Shown: positions 5,008 to 11,433 of the stretch, one piece after another
Numbering within the stretch: the first letter of the stretch is position 1
Layout of the letters: each line of letters opens with the position of its first letter
From: JADFOB01 sp964651325
Lineage (GTDB): Bacteria > Planctomycetota > Phycisphaerae > UBA1845
Length of the DNA: 13,631 nucleotides
Direction: 5' to 3'
Assembly: GCA_964651325.1 (NCBI GenBank)
Contig: CAZYXP010000088.1
Location: forward strand, 1-13,631
The notes under the pieces: model-generated
What the model saw: only the letters and a program-made list of their open reading frames with translations
What the model was told of the DNA's origin: nothing
Databases searched by the model: none
Program-made: the position numbers and the translations under genes

Positions 5008-6814
5008 ATGCCCACGCAGCCGGAAATTCAATGTCTTCCTCATGAACGTGGCGCGACGCCATGGCCCGCAAAGGGGGCGGTGGTTGGNNNNNNNNNNNNN
5101 NNNNNNNNNNNNNNNNNNNNNNNNNNNNNNNNNNNNNNNNNNNNNNNNNNNNNNNNNNNNNNNNNNNNNNNNNNNNNNNNNNNNNNNGGTTGGTCCGGCG
5201 GGAACTTTGCCGGCGCCACCGCAGCAAAATGTGTACGAGGAGCTTGTCGGACGGATTCTCCCGCGCATGTTGCACCGGTTTGAATCGATGCCCTGTCTTG
5301 GGGGCGACTTGGAGCGTTGGATCGGCCGTTCGGCCGACCTTGACGCGCCGCATGCGGCGCTGTCGGCCGCGCTGACGATGATCTGCGTTGAGCCATCCAT
5401 GGCCCAGGCCGATTCCGCGTTTGTTCCGGTTCGCGTGCAGTCGGCGCTGACAACCTGGCAGTTGCGGCTACGGTCCGACGGAAGCCCTCGCGCGAGGCGG
5501 TTGTTTCATGATCCTTCTTTGCTGGTCGGTGCTCGACTTGTCGTCACCATTTTGACGGAAGCGTCTCGGTATCACAATGCGTCTTTGCTGGCTGATCTGA
5601 AGGCCCATCTTACCTGGCTGGGCAAGCGGAAATTCGTGTCTTGCCGCCATGATATTCAGTGTGCGGCGATTCTTGTGGTTGGCGCGTTGCTTCTTCGCGA
5701 TCGCGGTATGCTTGAATCTGGTCGAGCGCGGCTCGGCAAATCACTGGGCGAGCTGGATCGCCGTGGATGGATGGAGGACGCGCGAGTCCTTGACGTTTGG
5801 CAATGGTGCCAAGTAATGGACGCGATCGCGCCGCTCTACCGCGTGCTTGATTGGTCGGAGCTGCACCGGCCTCTGGAGTCGGCGTTTGGCGTGCTCGAGC
5901 GGCTCGTTCACCCGGATGGGCGGATTCCCCATGCGAAACGGTTTCCACTGGGTCTCTTCTGCAGCCCACTGAGCCCGGAGTTGCTCGCCGATCACTTTCC
6001 CACCGCGGCCTCGCTCGCCGGTTTGTGTCGCGGCCATTGTCGCGAGCTGTTGGCCGGAAACGCGGCCCAATGGAGCGATCGGCAGTCGATCGATTGGGCG
6101 CCGAAGCTGGCGCTCGCCGGTCTGCATGCGTCGGTGACGCAACCGAAGGTACGATTCACGTCCGTCGAATCCAGAGGGCATGCTGCGATTGAAGAGGTTG
6201 GCGTGATCACGGACGGCAACGATTCGTACCACGCGGAAATCCATGTGCGATGTGGCGGAAAGCTGCGCGTCACTTGGAGGGACGGCAAGTCGGCACTATC
6301 AGACGATGGCCTTCTCTTGGTCCACAAGCATCGGGTGCGCGTGCCGGCGGGGCGTGGCGGTCAGATGCGATGCTCGGTGACGGCGGCGTCCGTCAATGTC
6401 TTCGGAACGCTGCGCCGAACGCCTCATCACTCTAGACGGCTCCGCGCGTTGTTGATTGGGGGGCGAAGAACGCTCAGGCAGCTGGGTTTTACGGCCCTTG
6501 GTCGAATCGTATTTGGATCTTTGCGCATGGCGCGATTGCGGCGCCGGCTGTCTCCGGATCGGTACTGGCGGGAAATCCGGCTCGGCGACGATTGGGTCAG
6601 TATCCGGGATGTGATCCTGTCGCGGCAGCGATTCGACTCCGTAGTGATTCGAATCGCCGCTCGCATCGACGCTTCGATNNNNNNNNNNNNNNNNNNNNNN
6701 NNNNNNNNNNNNNNNNNNNNNNNNNNNNNNNNNNNNNNNNNNNNNNNNNNNNNNNNNNNNNNNNNNNNNNNNNNNNNNTTGACGGATAGCCCGGAGCGCA
6801 TGAAATTCGCATGA
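5008..6814 (+). CDS. Large uncharacterised protein, possibly polysaccharide-lyase-like, interrupted by two assembly gaps
   Basis: A long frame (about 1.5 kb of continuous sequence from 5189 to 6678) is coding but not one I recognise. The region encoded by about 5220-6100 is helical with repeated Leu/Ala-rich helices and segments such as LDRRGWMEDARVLDVWQW and LERLVHPDGRIPHAKRF, compatible with an (alpha/alpha) toroid. From about 6150 it looks beta-rich (SRGHAAIEEVGVITDG, YHAEIHVRCGG, YWREIRLGDDWVSIRDV). This two-part plan resembles heparinase-II/III-like lyases, but I see no catalytic residues, so that is weak inference. The start at ATG 5008 is chosen because its frame continues exactly into the post-gap frame if the contig ends are overlapped at a shared GGTTGG; ATG 4981 is an in-frame alternative. 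The second gap hides part of the C-terminus, and the final residues (LTDSPERMKFA, stop 6812-6814) belong to it only if the gap length preserves frame. Confidence 0.65.
5088..5187. other. Assembly gap (100 N)
   Basis: Exactly 100 N, the conventional marker for a gap of unknown size. The left flank ends in GGTTGG (5082-5087) and the right flank begins with GGTTGG (5188-5193), so the true gap may be zero, with the contigs overlapping by six bases. Confidence 0.99.
6679..6778. other. Assembly gap (100 N)
   Basis: Exactly 100 N inside the 3' part of the large uncharacterised gene. No shared flanking sequence is visible, so the missing length and reading frame are unknown. Confidence 0.99.
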
Positions 6815-6869
6815 ACCCCCTCCCTTGCGGACGGGGCTTTAGCCGTACAGCGCTAGGTCGTCACAGACC

Positions 6870-6933
6870 CGGAGCGCAGGCTTCTTGCCTGCGTCATCAT
6901 CGCGGGTCGTGCAGGCTGGAAGCCTGCGCTCCG
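6870..6933. repeat. Long hairpin repeat between convergent genes, possible bidirectional terminator
   Basis: The arms CGGAGCGCAGGCTTC (6870-6884) and GAAGCCTGCGCTCCG (6919-6933) are perfect 15-base complements. The stem continues inward through TTGCCTGC (6885-6892) and GCAGGCTG (6911-6918) with two mismatches, leaving an 18-base loop. It lies between the 3' ends of two convergent genes (stops at 6814 and 6954), where it could terminate or protect both transcripts. From memory, 'GGAGCGCAGGC...GCCTGCGCTCC' palindromes are scattered through intergenic regions of planctomycetes and some other phyla, so it may be one copy of a dispersed family. Confidence 0.7.
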
Positions 6934-6953
6934 AATGACGTTGCGCTATACTA

Positions 6954-8024
6954 TTAGTTGCGTGAGGAGACCTGTCCGGCGGATGGGAGTAGAGCGTCGC
7001 CGGGGTTGTCGTGGCTGACTCGGTACCGAGAGATAAGCTTTCGGATGCGCGGCTGGTCGGGATTCAGTTCGAGCGATCGGTGCCAGTGTTCCATCGCAGC
7101 GCGGCGCAAATCTGTTTTCGAAGGCTCCTCAAGAAAGCTCAGCATCTGGATCGAACCGAGGCCGGAGTGAGACTTCGGGAGGTTGGGATCGCAGGCAAGC
7201 GCTTGGGAATACGCCTGCCGCGCCGCGACGAAATCTCGGCCGCGGAACAGGGTGTAGCCTAACGCTTCATGGGCCACGCCCAGATTGGGGTCCATCACGA
7301 TGGCCTGCTCCAAGGCGGATTTCGCCATGCGCAACCGATCCTGATTCATGTACGTCCGCGCCAGGTTCACAAGCAGCAGCGGCTGACGGCTGTCGCGTTC
7401 CAACGCGTCCTTGTAGGCCCTGATGGCCTCGTAGTATTTCTTCTGCCGATCCAAGACGACGCCGAGGTTGACGAACGAATGCGGTTGGGTGGGATCGATT
7501 TCGATGGCACGGCGGAATTGTCCAACCGCTTGATACAGCTCGCCTGATTGCTCGTAGCAGACGCCTAGATTTATATGGGCGTCGAAATCTTCGGGCTCAA
7601 GATCGATGGCGTGGAGATAAACCCCAATCGCTTCGGTGATTTGGTTCGTAAAGTGGTAGAGCTGCGCCAGGCTGATCGTGTCGGCGAACGAAAACGGATT
7701 CTGGCGGAGGGCATCGACGAACGCCTCGATCGCCCGCTCGTACGATCCCATACGCTGGTAGAGCCCACCGAGCTTGGAATGAGCCACCGCCATTTGCGGA
7801 GCCAATGCCGCGGCGGCTTCGAATCGTGCCAAGGCGGCTTGAAGATCGTCCTTTCGAAGAAGGCGATCCCCAACATTGATATGGTGTTTCGCGTGGATGG
7901 TCTTAATGGTCCTGCATCCGGTGGAACCAAGAAACAACACCACACAGGCCATGGCGAAAATGCGCTCAATCTTCCGAGAACCGGCTCGACCGCACACGTT
8001 TGATCTTGGATGATGTCGATTCAT
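6954..8024 (-). CDS. TPR-repeat lipoprotein
   Basis: Product of 356 residues. A basic N-terminus is followed by a hydrophobic segment (about 23-34) and a lipobox-like LGSTGC ending at C37. This predicts a lipid-anchored protein outside the cytoplasm, although Ser at -3 is not the preferred residue. From about residue 46 to 324 there are about eight tetratricopeptide repeats. The conserved Pro ending helix B recurs at exact 34-residue spacing at 76, 110, 144, 178, 246 and 280, with the position at 212 degenerate (Ser). Typical repeats include AHINLGVCYEQSGELYQAVG and SFVNLGVVLDRQKKYYEAI. TPR superhelices serve as protein-protein scaffolds; the partner here is unknown. The ATG at 8022-8024 has no clear Shine-Dalgarno sequence. 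The gene is alone on its strand, convergent with the large gene to its left and divergent from the glycosyltransferase to its right. The C-terminal 30 residues are polar and unassigned. Confidence 0.9.
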   Translation of the reverse strand: MNRHHPRSNVCGRAGSRKIERIFAMACVVLFLGSTGCRTIKTIHAKHHINVGDRLLRKDDLQAALARFEAAAALAPQMAVAHSKLGGLYQRMGSYERAIEAFVDALRQNPFSFADTISLAQLYHFTNQITEAIGVYLHAIDLEPEDFDAHINLGVCYEQSGELYQAVGQFRRAIEIDPTQPHSFVNLGVVLDRQKKYYEAIRAYKDALERDSRQPLLLVNLARTYMNQDRLRMAKSALEQAIVMDPNLGVAHEALGYTLFRGRDFVAARQAYSQALACDPNLPKSHSGLGSIQMLSFLEEPSKTDLRRAAMEHWHRSLELNPDQPRIRKLISRYRVSHDNPGDALLPSAGQVSSRN

Positions 8025-8122
8025 GTACAGGGCCCCGCGTTGGAAAAGGAAATCCCATTTTGATATCGGCTCGGGGCAACGGGTTTCGTAAGTAGTCTGA
8101 GCGCAAATTGGGGGAATGGGAA

Positions 8123-8139
8123 GCTGTCAGCCGTCAGCC
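8123..8139. repeat. Tandem GTCAGCC repeat
   Basis: GTCAGCC occurs twice head to tail (8126-8132 and 8133-8139), preceded by AAGCT. From memory, AGCTGTCAGCCGTCAGC-like strings are common intergenic repeats in several phyla. Confidence 0.4.
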
Positions 8140-8145
8140 TGGTAG

Positions 8146-8292
8146 GGCAGGGGGTTGATTCGNNNNNNNNNNNNNNNNNNNNNNNNNNNNNNNNNNNNNN
8201 NNNNNNNNNNNNNNNNNNNNNNNNNNNNNNNNNNNNNNNNNNNNNNNNNNNNNNNNNNNNNNCTGTGGCACAAAGCGGGGCAACCCCCTGCC
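8146..8292. repeat. 12-bp inverted repeat flanking the third assembly gap
   Basis: GGCAGGGGGTTG (8146-8157) and CAACCCCCTGCC (8281-8292) are perfect reverse complements on either side of the 100-N gap. The right arm also takes part in a smaller hairpin, GGCAACCC (8279-8286) with GGGTTGCC (8314-8321). Such a structure is a likely reason that the assembly broke here. Confidence 0.6.
8163..8262. other. Assembly gap (100 N)
   Basis: Exactly 100 N within an intergenic region, flanked by a perfect 12-base inverted repeat. The missing sequence probably includes a palindromic or mobile repeat. A small gene inside the gap cannot be excluded. Confidence 0.99.
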
Positions 8293-8401
8293 GTACGGTT
8301 GGGCAGCCATCGTGGGTTGCCGTATGGACGATTTTTGCCTAGGATGATGGGGCACGTCGCCTGCGTGCCGATTGCGCTACATTCGATAGGATCTTACAAC
8401 C

Positions 8402-9154
8402 ATGGACCATGATTTTCTCGTAGCCATCCCTGTATTCAATGAAGCCAAGTACCTGATTCCCGTGCTCGAGCAAGTGCGTGAGTTTGCCCGGGATATTCTG
8501 GTGATCGATGATGGCTCGACGGACGCGACGCCCGACTTGCTCAAGCAGGTCCCCGGAATTCATGTGATTACCCATCCTGAAAATCGGGGTTATGGCAAGA
8601 GTCTTGCGGATGCGTTCGAGTTTGCCATGGCCCATGGCGCCGAGTGGTTGATTACGATGGACTGCGACGAGCAGCACGAGCCCGCTTGCATTCCTCGTTT
8701 TCTTCAAGCCGCGGTAACGGGCCAGGCAGATATTATATCGGGAACACGCTACCCGGGCGGAACCGGCGCGAACTCCTCGGCCCCCGCGGACCGCCGAGCG
8801 ATCAACGCGACCATTACCGACCGGCTCAATCGCCGCCTGGGATTGTGCATCACAGATGCCTTTTGCGGGTTTAAGGCCTATCGAGTCGCCTCCCTCCCCA
8901 ACATTAAGATTACGGTGCCCGGATACGCGATGCCCATGCAGTTTTGGGTGCAAGCAGTCCACGCGGGCCTGCGCATCACCGAACTGCCGGTTCGGCTGAT
9001 CTACAACGACCCCACGCGCCATTTTGGGGGCATGCTGGATGACCCCACAGTGCGGCTTGCCCACTACCTCGACGTGCTGGATCAAGAACTTTCTGCGGCC
9101 AACGATACGCTCGGTGAGTGCAGACTGCGGCGCGTACCCTGTTCATCGCGCTGA
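8402..9154 (+). CDS. Family 2 glycosyltransferase, soluble, dolichyl-phosphate-mannose-synthase-like
   Basis: Product of 250 residues with a GT-A fold and no membrane segment. Landmarks are AIPVFNE (8-14) at the start of the nucleotide-binding fold, VIDDGSTD (34-41), MDCDEQHEP (86-94) with the metal-binding DxD at D87/D89, SGTRYPGG (113-120) and TDAFCGFKAYR (151-161). Near the end is LPVRLIYNDPTRHFGG (195-210). The family transfers a sugar from a nucleotide-sugar donor to a lipid or saccharide acceptor at the cytoplasmic side of the membrane; donor and acceptor cannot be read from the sequence. The ATG is preceded by AGGA about ten bases upstream. The stop (9152-9154) is eight bases before the ATG of the BshC-like gene, or overlaps it by 37 bases if that gene starts at GTG 9118, so the two are very likely co-expressed. 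Confidence 0.93.
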   Translation: MDHDFLVAIPVFNEAKYLIPVLEQVREFARDILVIDDGSTDATPDLLKQVPGIHVITHPENRGYGKSLADAFEFAMAHGAEWLITMDCDEQHEPACIPRFLQAAVTGQADIISGTRYPGGTGANSSAPADRRAINATITDRLNRRLGLCITDAFCGFKAYRVASLPNIKITVPGYAMPMQFWVQAVHAGLRITELPVRLIYNDPTRHFGGMLDDPTVRLAHYLDVLDQELSAANDTLGECRLRRVPCSSR

Positions 9155-9162
9155 CCAACCCG

Positions 9163-10713
9163 ATGCTTGTCCCCCATGAGCCACTGAAGACGCCGATTGG
9201 GCAAGCCGGCACGCTGGTCGTCCCGCCGGCCGACCAGTGGGCGAAAGCGGCGCTGGCCGCACACAAGCGCTTGCTTACAGGCGGCCCGGTCATCGCGGGC
9301 AGGCCGCTGGCGGATTGGCGTCGAGAGACACGTCAGGCGTTTGCGGGTGACCCGGAGCCATTGATGGTGGTGCTTGGACACCAACCGGCGTTCATCCATC
9401 CGGGCGTGTGGGCGAAGCATCTTCTAGCAGATCGATTGGCGCGGGCTATCGGCGGTATTGCTGTGAATCTGGTCGTGGATACGGACGTGCCCAAGTCGTT
9501 TGACGTGGCGGTTCCTCATGTCGAAGGGGGCGCGGCCGCGCTGGGTCGCGTTTGTTTTCCGCACGGACCGGCTCGCGTCCCGTTTGAGTACCTGCCCGTT
9601 CAATCTCCCGAACAGATCGACACGTTCCAAGCCGAGCTAAGCGAGGCCTTGAGAGATCGATACGAACGCTCGCAGATCCCGGTCTACATCGCGGGCGTGC
9701 GCGCCGCGGAATCGCCAATCGACTGGGTCGATCAGGCCGTTGCGGGCCGAAGAGCCATCGACCGCAAGTTTGGAATACAACTTGCCGAGCACCGGATCAG
9801 CCGCCACTGGTGTACGCCGTTGGTCGTTGACATGATTCAATACGCGTCGCGATTTGCGGTCGCCTACAACGGCGCCTTGGCGGTCTACCGCAAGCAGCAT
9901 CGAATTCGAGGAACCCGCCGGCCCATGCCGGACTTGGTTTGCTCGGACGCGCGCTGCGAATTGCCCCTCTGGCTGGAACGATCTGGCGGGCGGCGGCATC
10001 GCATGTTCCTCTCGAATCGAGGCGGGCTTCGTATCTACGCGGACCAGGAGATGATCGCGGAACTCGATCCAACGACGTTGAGCACTCCCGACGAGCTTTC
10101 GCGGACATTCAGTGGGCTTGGGGGGTGGGCGCTACGTCCACGGGCGATCGCCTTGACGCTCTGGGCACGGCTGTTGCTCGCGGATTTCTTTATTCACGGA
10201 ATCGGGGGGGCCAAATACGATCAGATTACGGATCAGATCATGTTGGCCTATTACGGGATCGAGCCCCCACCCATGGCATGTGCCTCGGCCACCCTGCACG
10301 TGAATCTGGGTCTGGAGTCTGCCGACGCGGAAGCTTCCGATGGGTTGCGCCGCCGGATTCGGGACTTGCAATGGAATCCTCAGCGTCATCTGAGCCCGAG
10401 CCCGCATACGGGGGCGCTATTTGAGCAACGTGAGGCGGCGGTCCGGTTGGCCGGTGAGCTGAAAGCGGCGGACTCGAAAAACCACCCGGCCCGCAAGAAT
10501 GCGTTTCTTGCGATCCGCAGCGCCAGCCGTTTGTTGCTTGAGACGCAACCGGAGTTGTTCACCAGCCTTCACGTCGGGTTGCAAAGCAGCAGGGCGGCGG
10601 AAGCGCAAGATCGCATCGCTAGAGATCGCTCGTATTTCTTCGGGCTTTTTGACGATAACACACTGGAGCAACTGATTGGCGCTCTTCCCGATCGTGATGA
10701 TTTTAGGCTATAA
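9163..10713 (+). CDS. BshC-like protein (bacillithiol cysteine-adding enzyme relative), conserved hypothetical
   Basis: Product of 516 residues, close to BshC length (about 540). Several motifs line up with remembered BshC sequence. VVLGHQPAFIHPGVWAKHLL (69-88) corresponds to the VVGGQQAGLLTGPLYTIHK nucleotide-fold motif, followed by NLVVDTDVPKSFD where BshC has FWVAGEDHD. ELDPTTLSTPDEL then WALRPRAIALTL (about 322-333) match ELDL..TRDEL and VVTRPLMQEFL. HGIGGAKYDQI (345-355) and GIEPPPM (365-371) match IAGPGEINYW and GFKMPPVMP. BshC joins cysteine to glucosamine-malate in bacillithiol synthesis. Here the GQQ and EDHD motifs are changed, so the substrate may differ or activity may be lost. 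The ATG at 9163 avoids overlap with the glycosyltransferase; GTG 9118 (531 residues) is the alternative. Neither start has a good ribosome binding site. Confidence 0.85.
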   Translation: MLVPHEPLKTPIGQAGTLVVPPADQWAKAALAAHKRLLTGGPVIAGRPLADWRRETRQAFAGDPEPLMVVLGHQPAFIHPGVWAKHLLADRLARAIGGIAVNLVVDTDVPKSFDVAVPHVEGGAAALGRVCFPHGPARVPFEYLPVQSPEQIDTFQAELSEALRDRYERSQIPVYIAGVRAAESPIDWVDQAVAGRRAIDRKFGIQLAEHRISRHWCTPLVVDMIQYASRFAVAYNGALAVYRKQHRIRGTRRPMPDLVCSDARCELPLWLERSGGRRHRMFLSNRGGLRIYADQEMIAELDPTTLSTPDELSRTFSGLGGWALRPRAIALTLWARLLLADFFIHGIGGAKYDQITDQIMLAYYGIEPPPMACASATLHVNLGLESADAEASDGLRRRIRDLQWNPQRHLSPSPHTGALFEQREAAVRLAGELKAADSKNHPARKNAFLAIRSASRLLLETQPELFTSLHVGLQSSRAAEAQDRIARDRSYFFGLFDDNTLEQLIGALPDRDDFRL

Positions 10714-10714
10714 T
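10686..10714 (+). promoter_or_regulatory. Predicted promoter of the DUF1844 gene, -10 box overlapping a stop codon
   Basis: GGCTATAATC contains a perfect TATAAT (10709-10714), and the TAA stop of the BshC-like gene (10711-10713) lies inside it. The -35 at about 17-18 bases upstream (TTCCCG) is weak. A start near 10721 would give a leader of about 100 bases before the DUF1844 ATG. Confidence 0.45.
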
Positions 10715-10811
10715 CTCTGCTGAAAAGAGCCGTTTTCCGGTGAGAATGGACGCGGGGTTGCTCGACCCACCGTACCGACTGTGGAATCGTACGGCGGTCG
10801 CAAAGAGATAT

Positions 10812-10816
10812 GGGAG
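10812..10816 (+). promoter_or_regulatory. Ribosome binding site deciding the DUF1844 start
   Basis: GGGAG ends six bases before ATG 10823 and is the clearest Shine-Dalgarno sequence in the window. It favours this start over the longer in-frame alternative beginning at 10781. Confidence 0.7.
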
Positions 10817-10822
10817 CTATGC

Positions 10823-11257
10823 ATGTCTGACGACGTTTCCGACGGCGGCATTTATGTCGATTCGGACTGGAAAGAGGAGGCGGCCCGAGAGAAGGCGCGC
10901 CTGGCGGAACAGGAATCCACAAGCAAGGAACCGGCCACGAAGCCCGGGGCAGCTGGAGAAGGCTCGCAGGCTTTCTTGGAGCTGCTCAATTTCCTGGCGA
11001 TGCAGGCGATGATCGGTCTTGGGGGGTACCGCGGACCTAGCGGTGAATCGATTCCGCCCAATCCGGAGTTGGCTCGGCATCACATCGACATGCTGTCCAC
11101 GCTTTCTGAGAAGACCAAGGGCAATCTTACGGAAGAGGAATCCAAGACGCTTGAAGGCGTCTTGCACGAGCTTCGCATGCACTTCGTCCAGCAGATGGGC
11201 GCGGGATCCATGCCGCCGCCGACCGAAGATGCAGGGGAGAAAAAGGACGAAGGATGA
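10823..11257 (+). CDS. DUF1844 domain protein
   Basis: Product of 144 residues. The core (about 52-122) carries the DUF1844 pattern: ELLNFLAMQAMIGLGG, then NPELARHHIDMLSTLSEKTK, LTEEESKTLEGVLHELRMHF. The N-terminal 50 residues (MSDDVSDGG, then WKEEAAREKARLAEQE and a Pro/Lys-rich linker) and the C-terminal tail (PPPTEDAGEKKDEG) are charged and probably flexible. The family is alpha-helical, common in planctomycetes and some other phyla, and has no established function to my knowledge. The stop codon overlaps a possible short ORF (ATGA at 11254-11257), and the rhomboid gene follows 169 bases downstream, so all may share the promoter at 10709-10714. Confidence 0.92.
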   Translation: MSDDVSDGGIYVDSDWKEEAAREKARLAEQESTSKEPATKPGAAGEGSQAFLELLNFLAMQAMIGLGGYRGPSGESIPPNPELARHHIDMLSTLSEKTKGNLTEEESKTLEGVLHELRMHFVQQMGAGSMPPPTEDAGEKKDEG

Positions 11258-11433
11258 TCCGAGGGCTCACGATGATTCTATCATCAAATACGATCATCTC
11301 GCAGGTCGAGTGCCGTTGCAGGCCATGTGGCCGCCCCACGCGATGTGGCGAATTGGTTTGCCGTCGTGGGTGGCGGCCTCGGAAAAGGAGGTTGGCCGGC
11401 AGACCTAGTCGGTTGCGATCCACCGCATGTTGA
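11254..11433 (+). CDS. Possible Cys-rich micro-ORF between DUF1844 and rhomboid genes
   Basis: An open frame of 59 codons begins at an ATG that overlaps the DUF1844 stop as ATGA and ends seven bases inside the rhomboid gene (TGA 11431-11433). Its product includes VECRCRPCGRPTRCGELVCRR, with Cys spacing C-x-C-x2-C-x5-C-x4-C, then a very basic tail. Overlap at both ends is what one would expect of a translationally coupled small gene. The composition could equally be a chance frame in GC-rich DNA, and the spacing is not a standard zinc ribbon. No homologue recognised. Confidence 0.25.
   Translation: MIRGLTMILSSNTIISQVECRCRPCGRPTRCGELVCRRGWRPRKRRLAGRPSRLRSTAC

Larger units (their letters stand above)
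8025..8401. other. Intergenic region with repeats and an assembly gap
   Basis: This stretch of 377 positions (100 of them N) lies between divergent genes and contains no convincing coding sequence. It holds a tandem GTCAGCC pair (8126-8139), an inverted repeat flanking the gap (8146-8157 with 8281-8292), a CCGTACGG palindrome (8291-8298) and an imperfect direct repeat GCCGTACGG / GCCGTATGG (8290-8298, 8319-8327). Promoters for the TPR gene and the glycosyltransferase must lie here, but I see no strong -35/-10 pair. Confidence 0.6.

Noticed and set aside
3951..5015. Long minus-strand open frame (354 codons) antisense to the acidic protein and yidD
   Set aside because: The plus strand carries unmistakable YidD motifs and a protein with a clear C-terminal membrane anchor. 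The minus frame is a Ser/Ala/Arg-rich mirror of the acidic coding sequence with no recognisable domain.
5042..5087. ATG at 5042 as the start of the large uncharacterised protein
   Set aside because: It is in frame with the post-gap sequence only if the gap is literally 100 bases, which is a placeholder. The frame from ATG 5008 joins cleanly when the flanking GGTTGG copies are overlapped.
6941..6960. Promoter-like TATACT on the plus strand between convergent genes
   Set aside because: No plus-strand gene lies downstream for more than 1.4 kb and the -35 is poor; likely chance.
8339..9085. Minus-strand open frame of 248 codons
   Set aside because: It is antisense to the glycosyltransferase, which has intact family motifs throughout.
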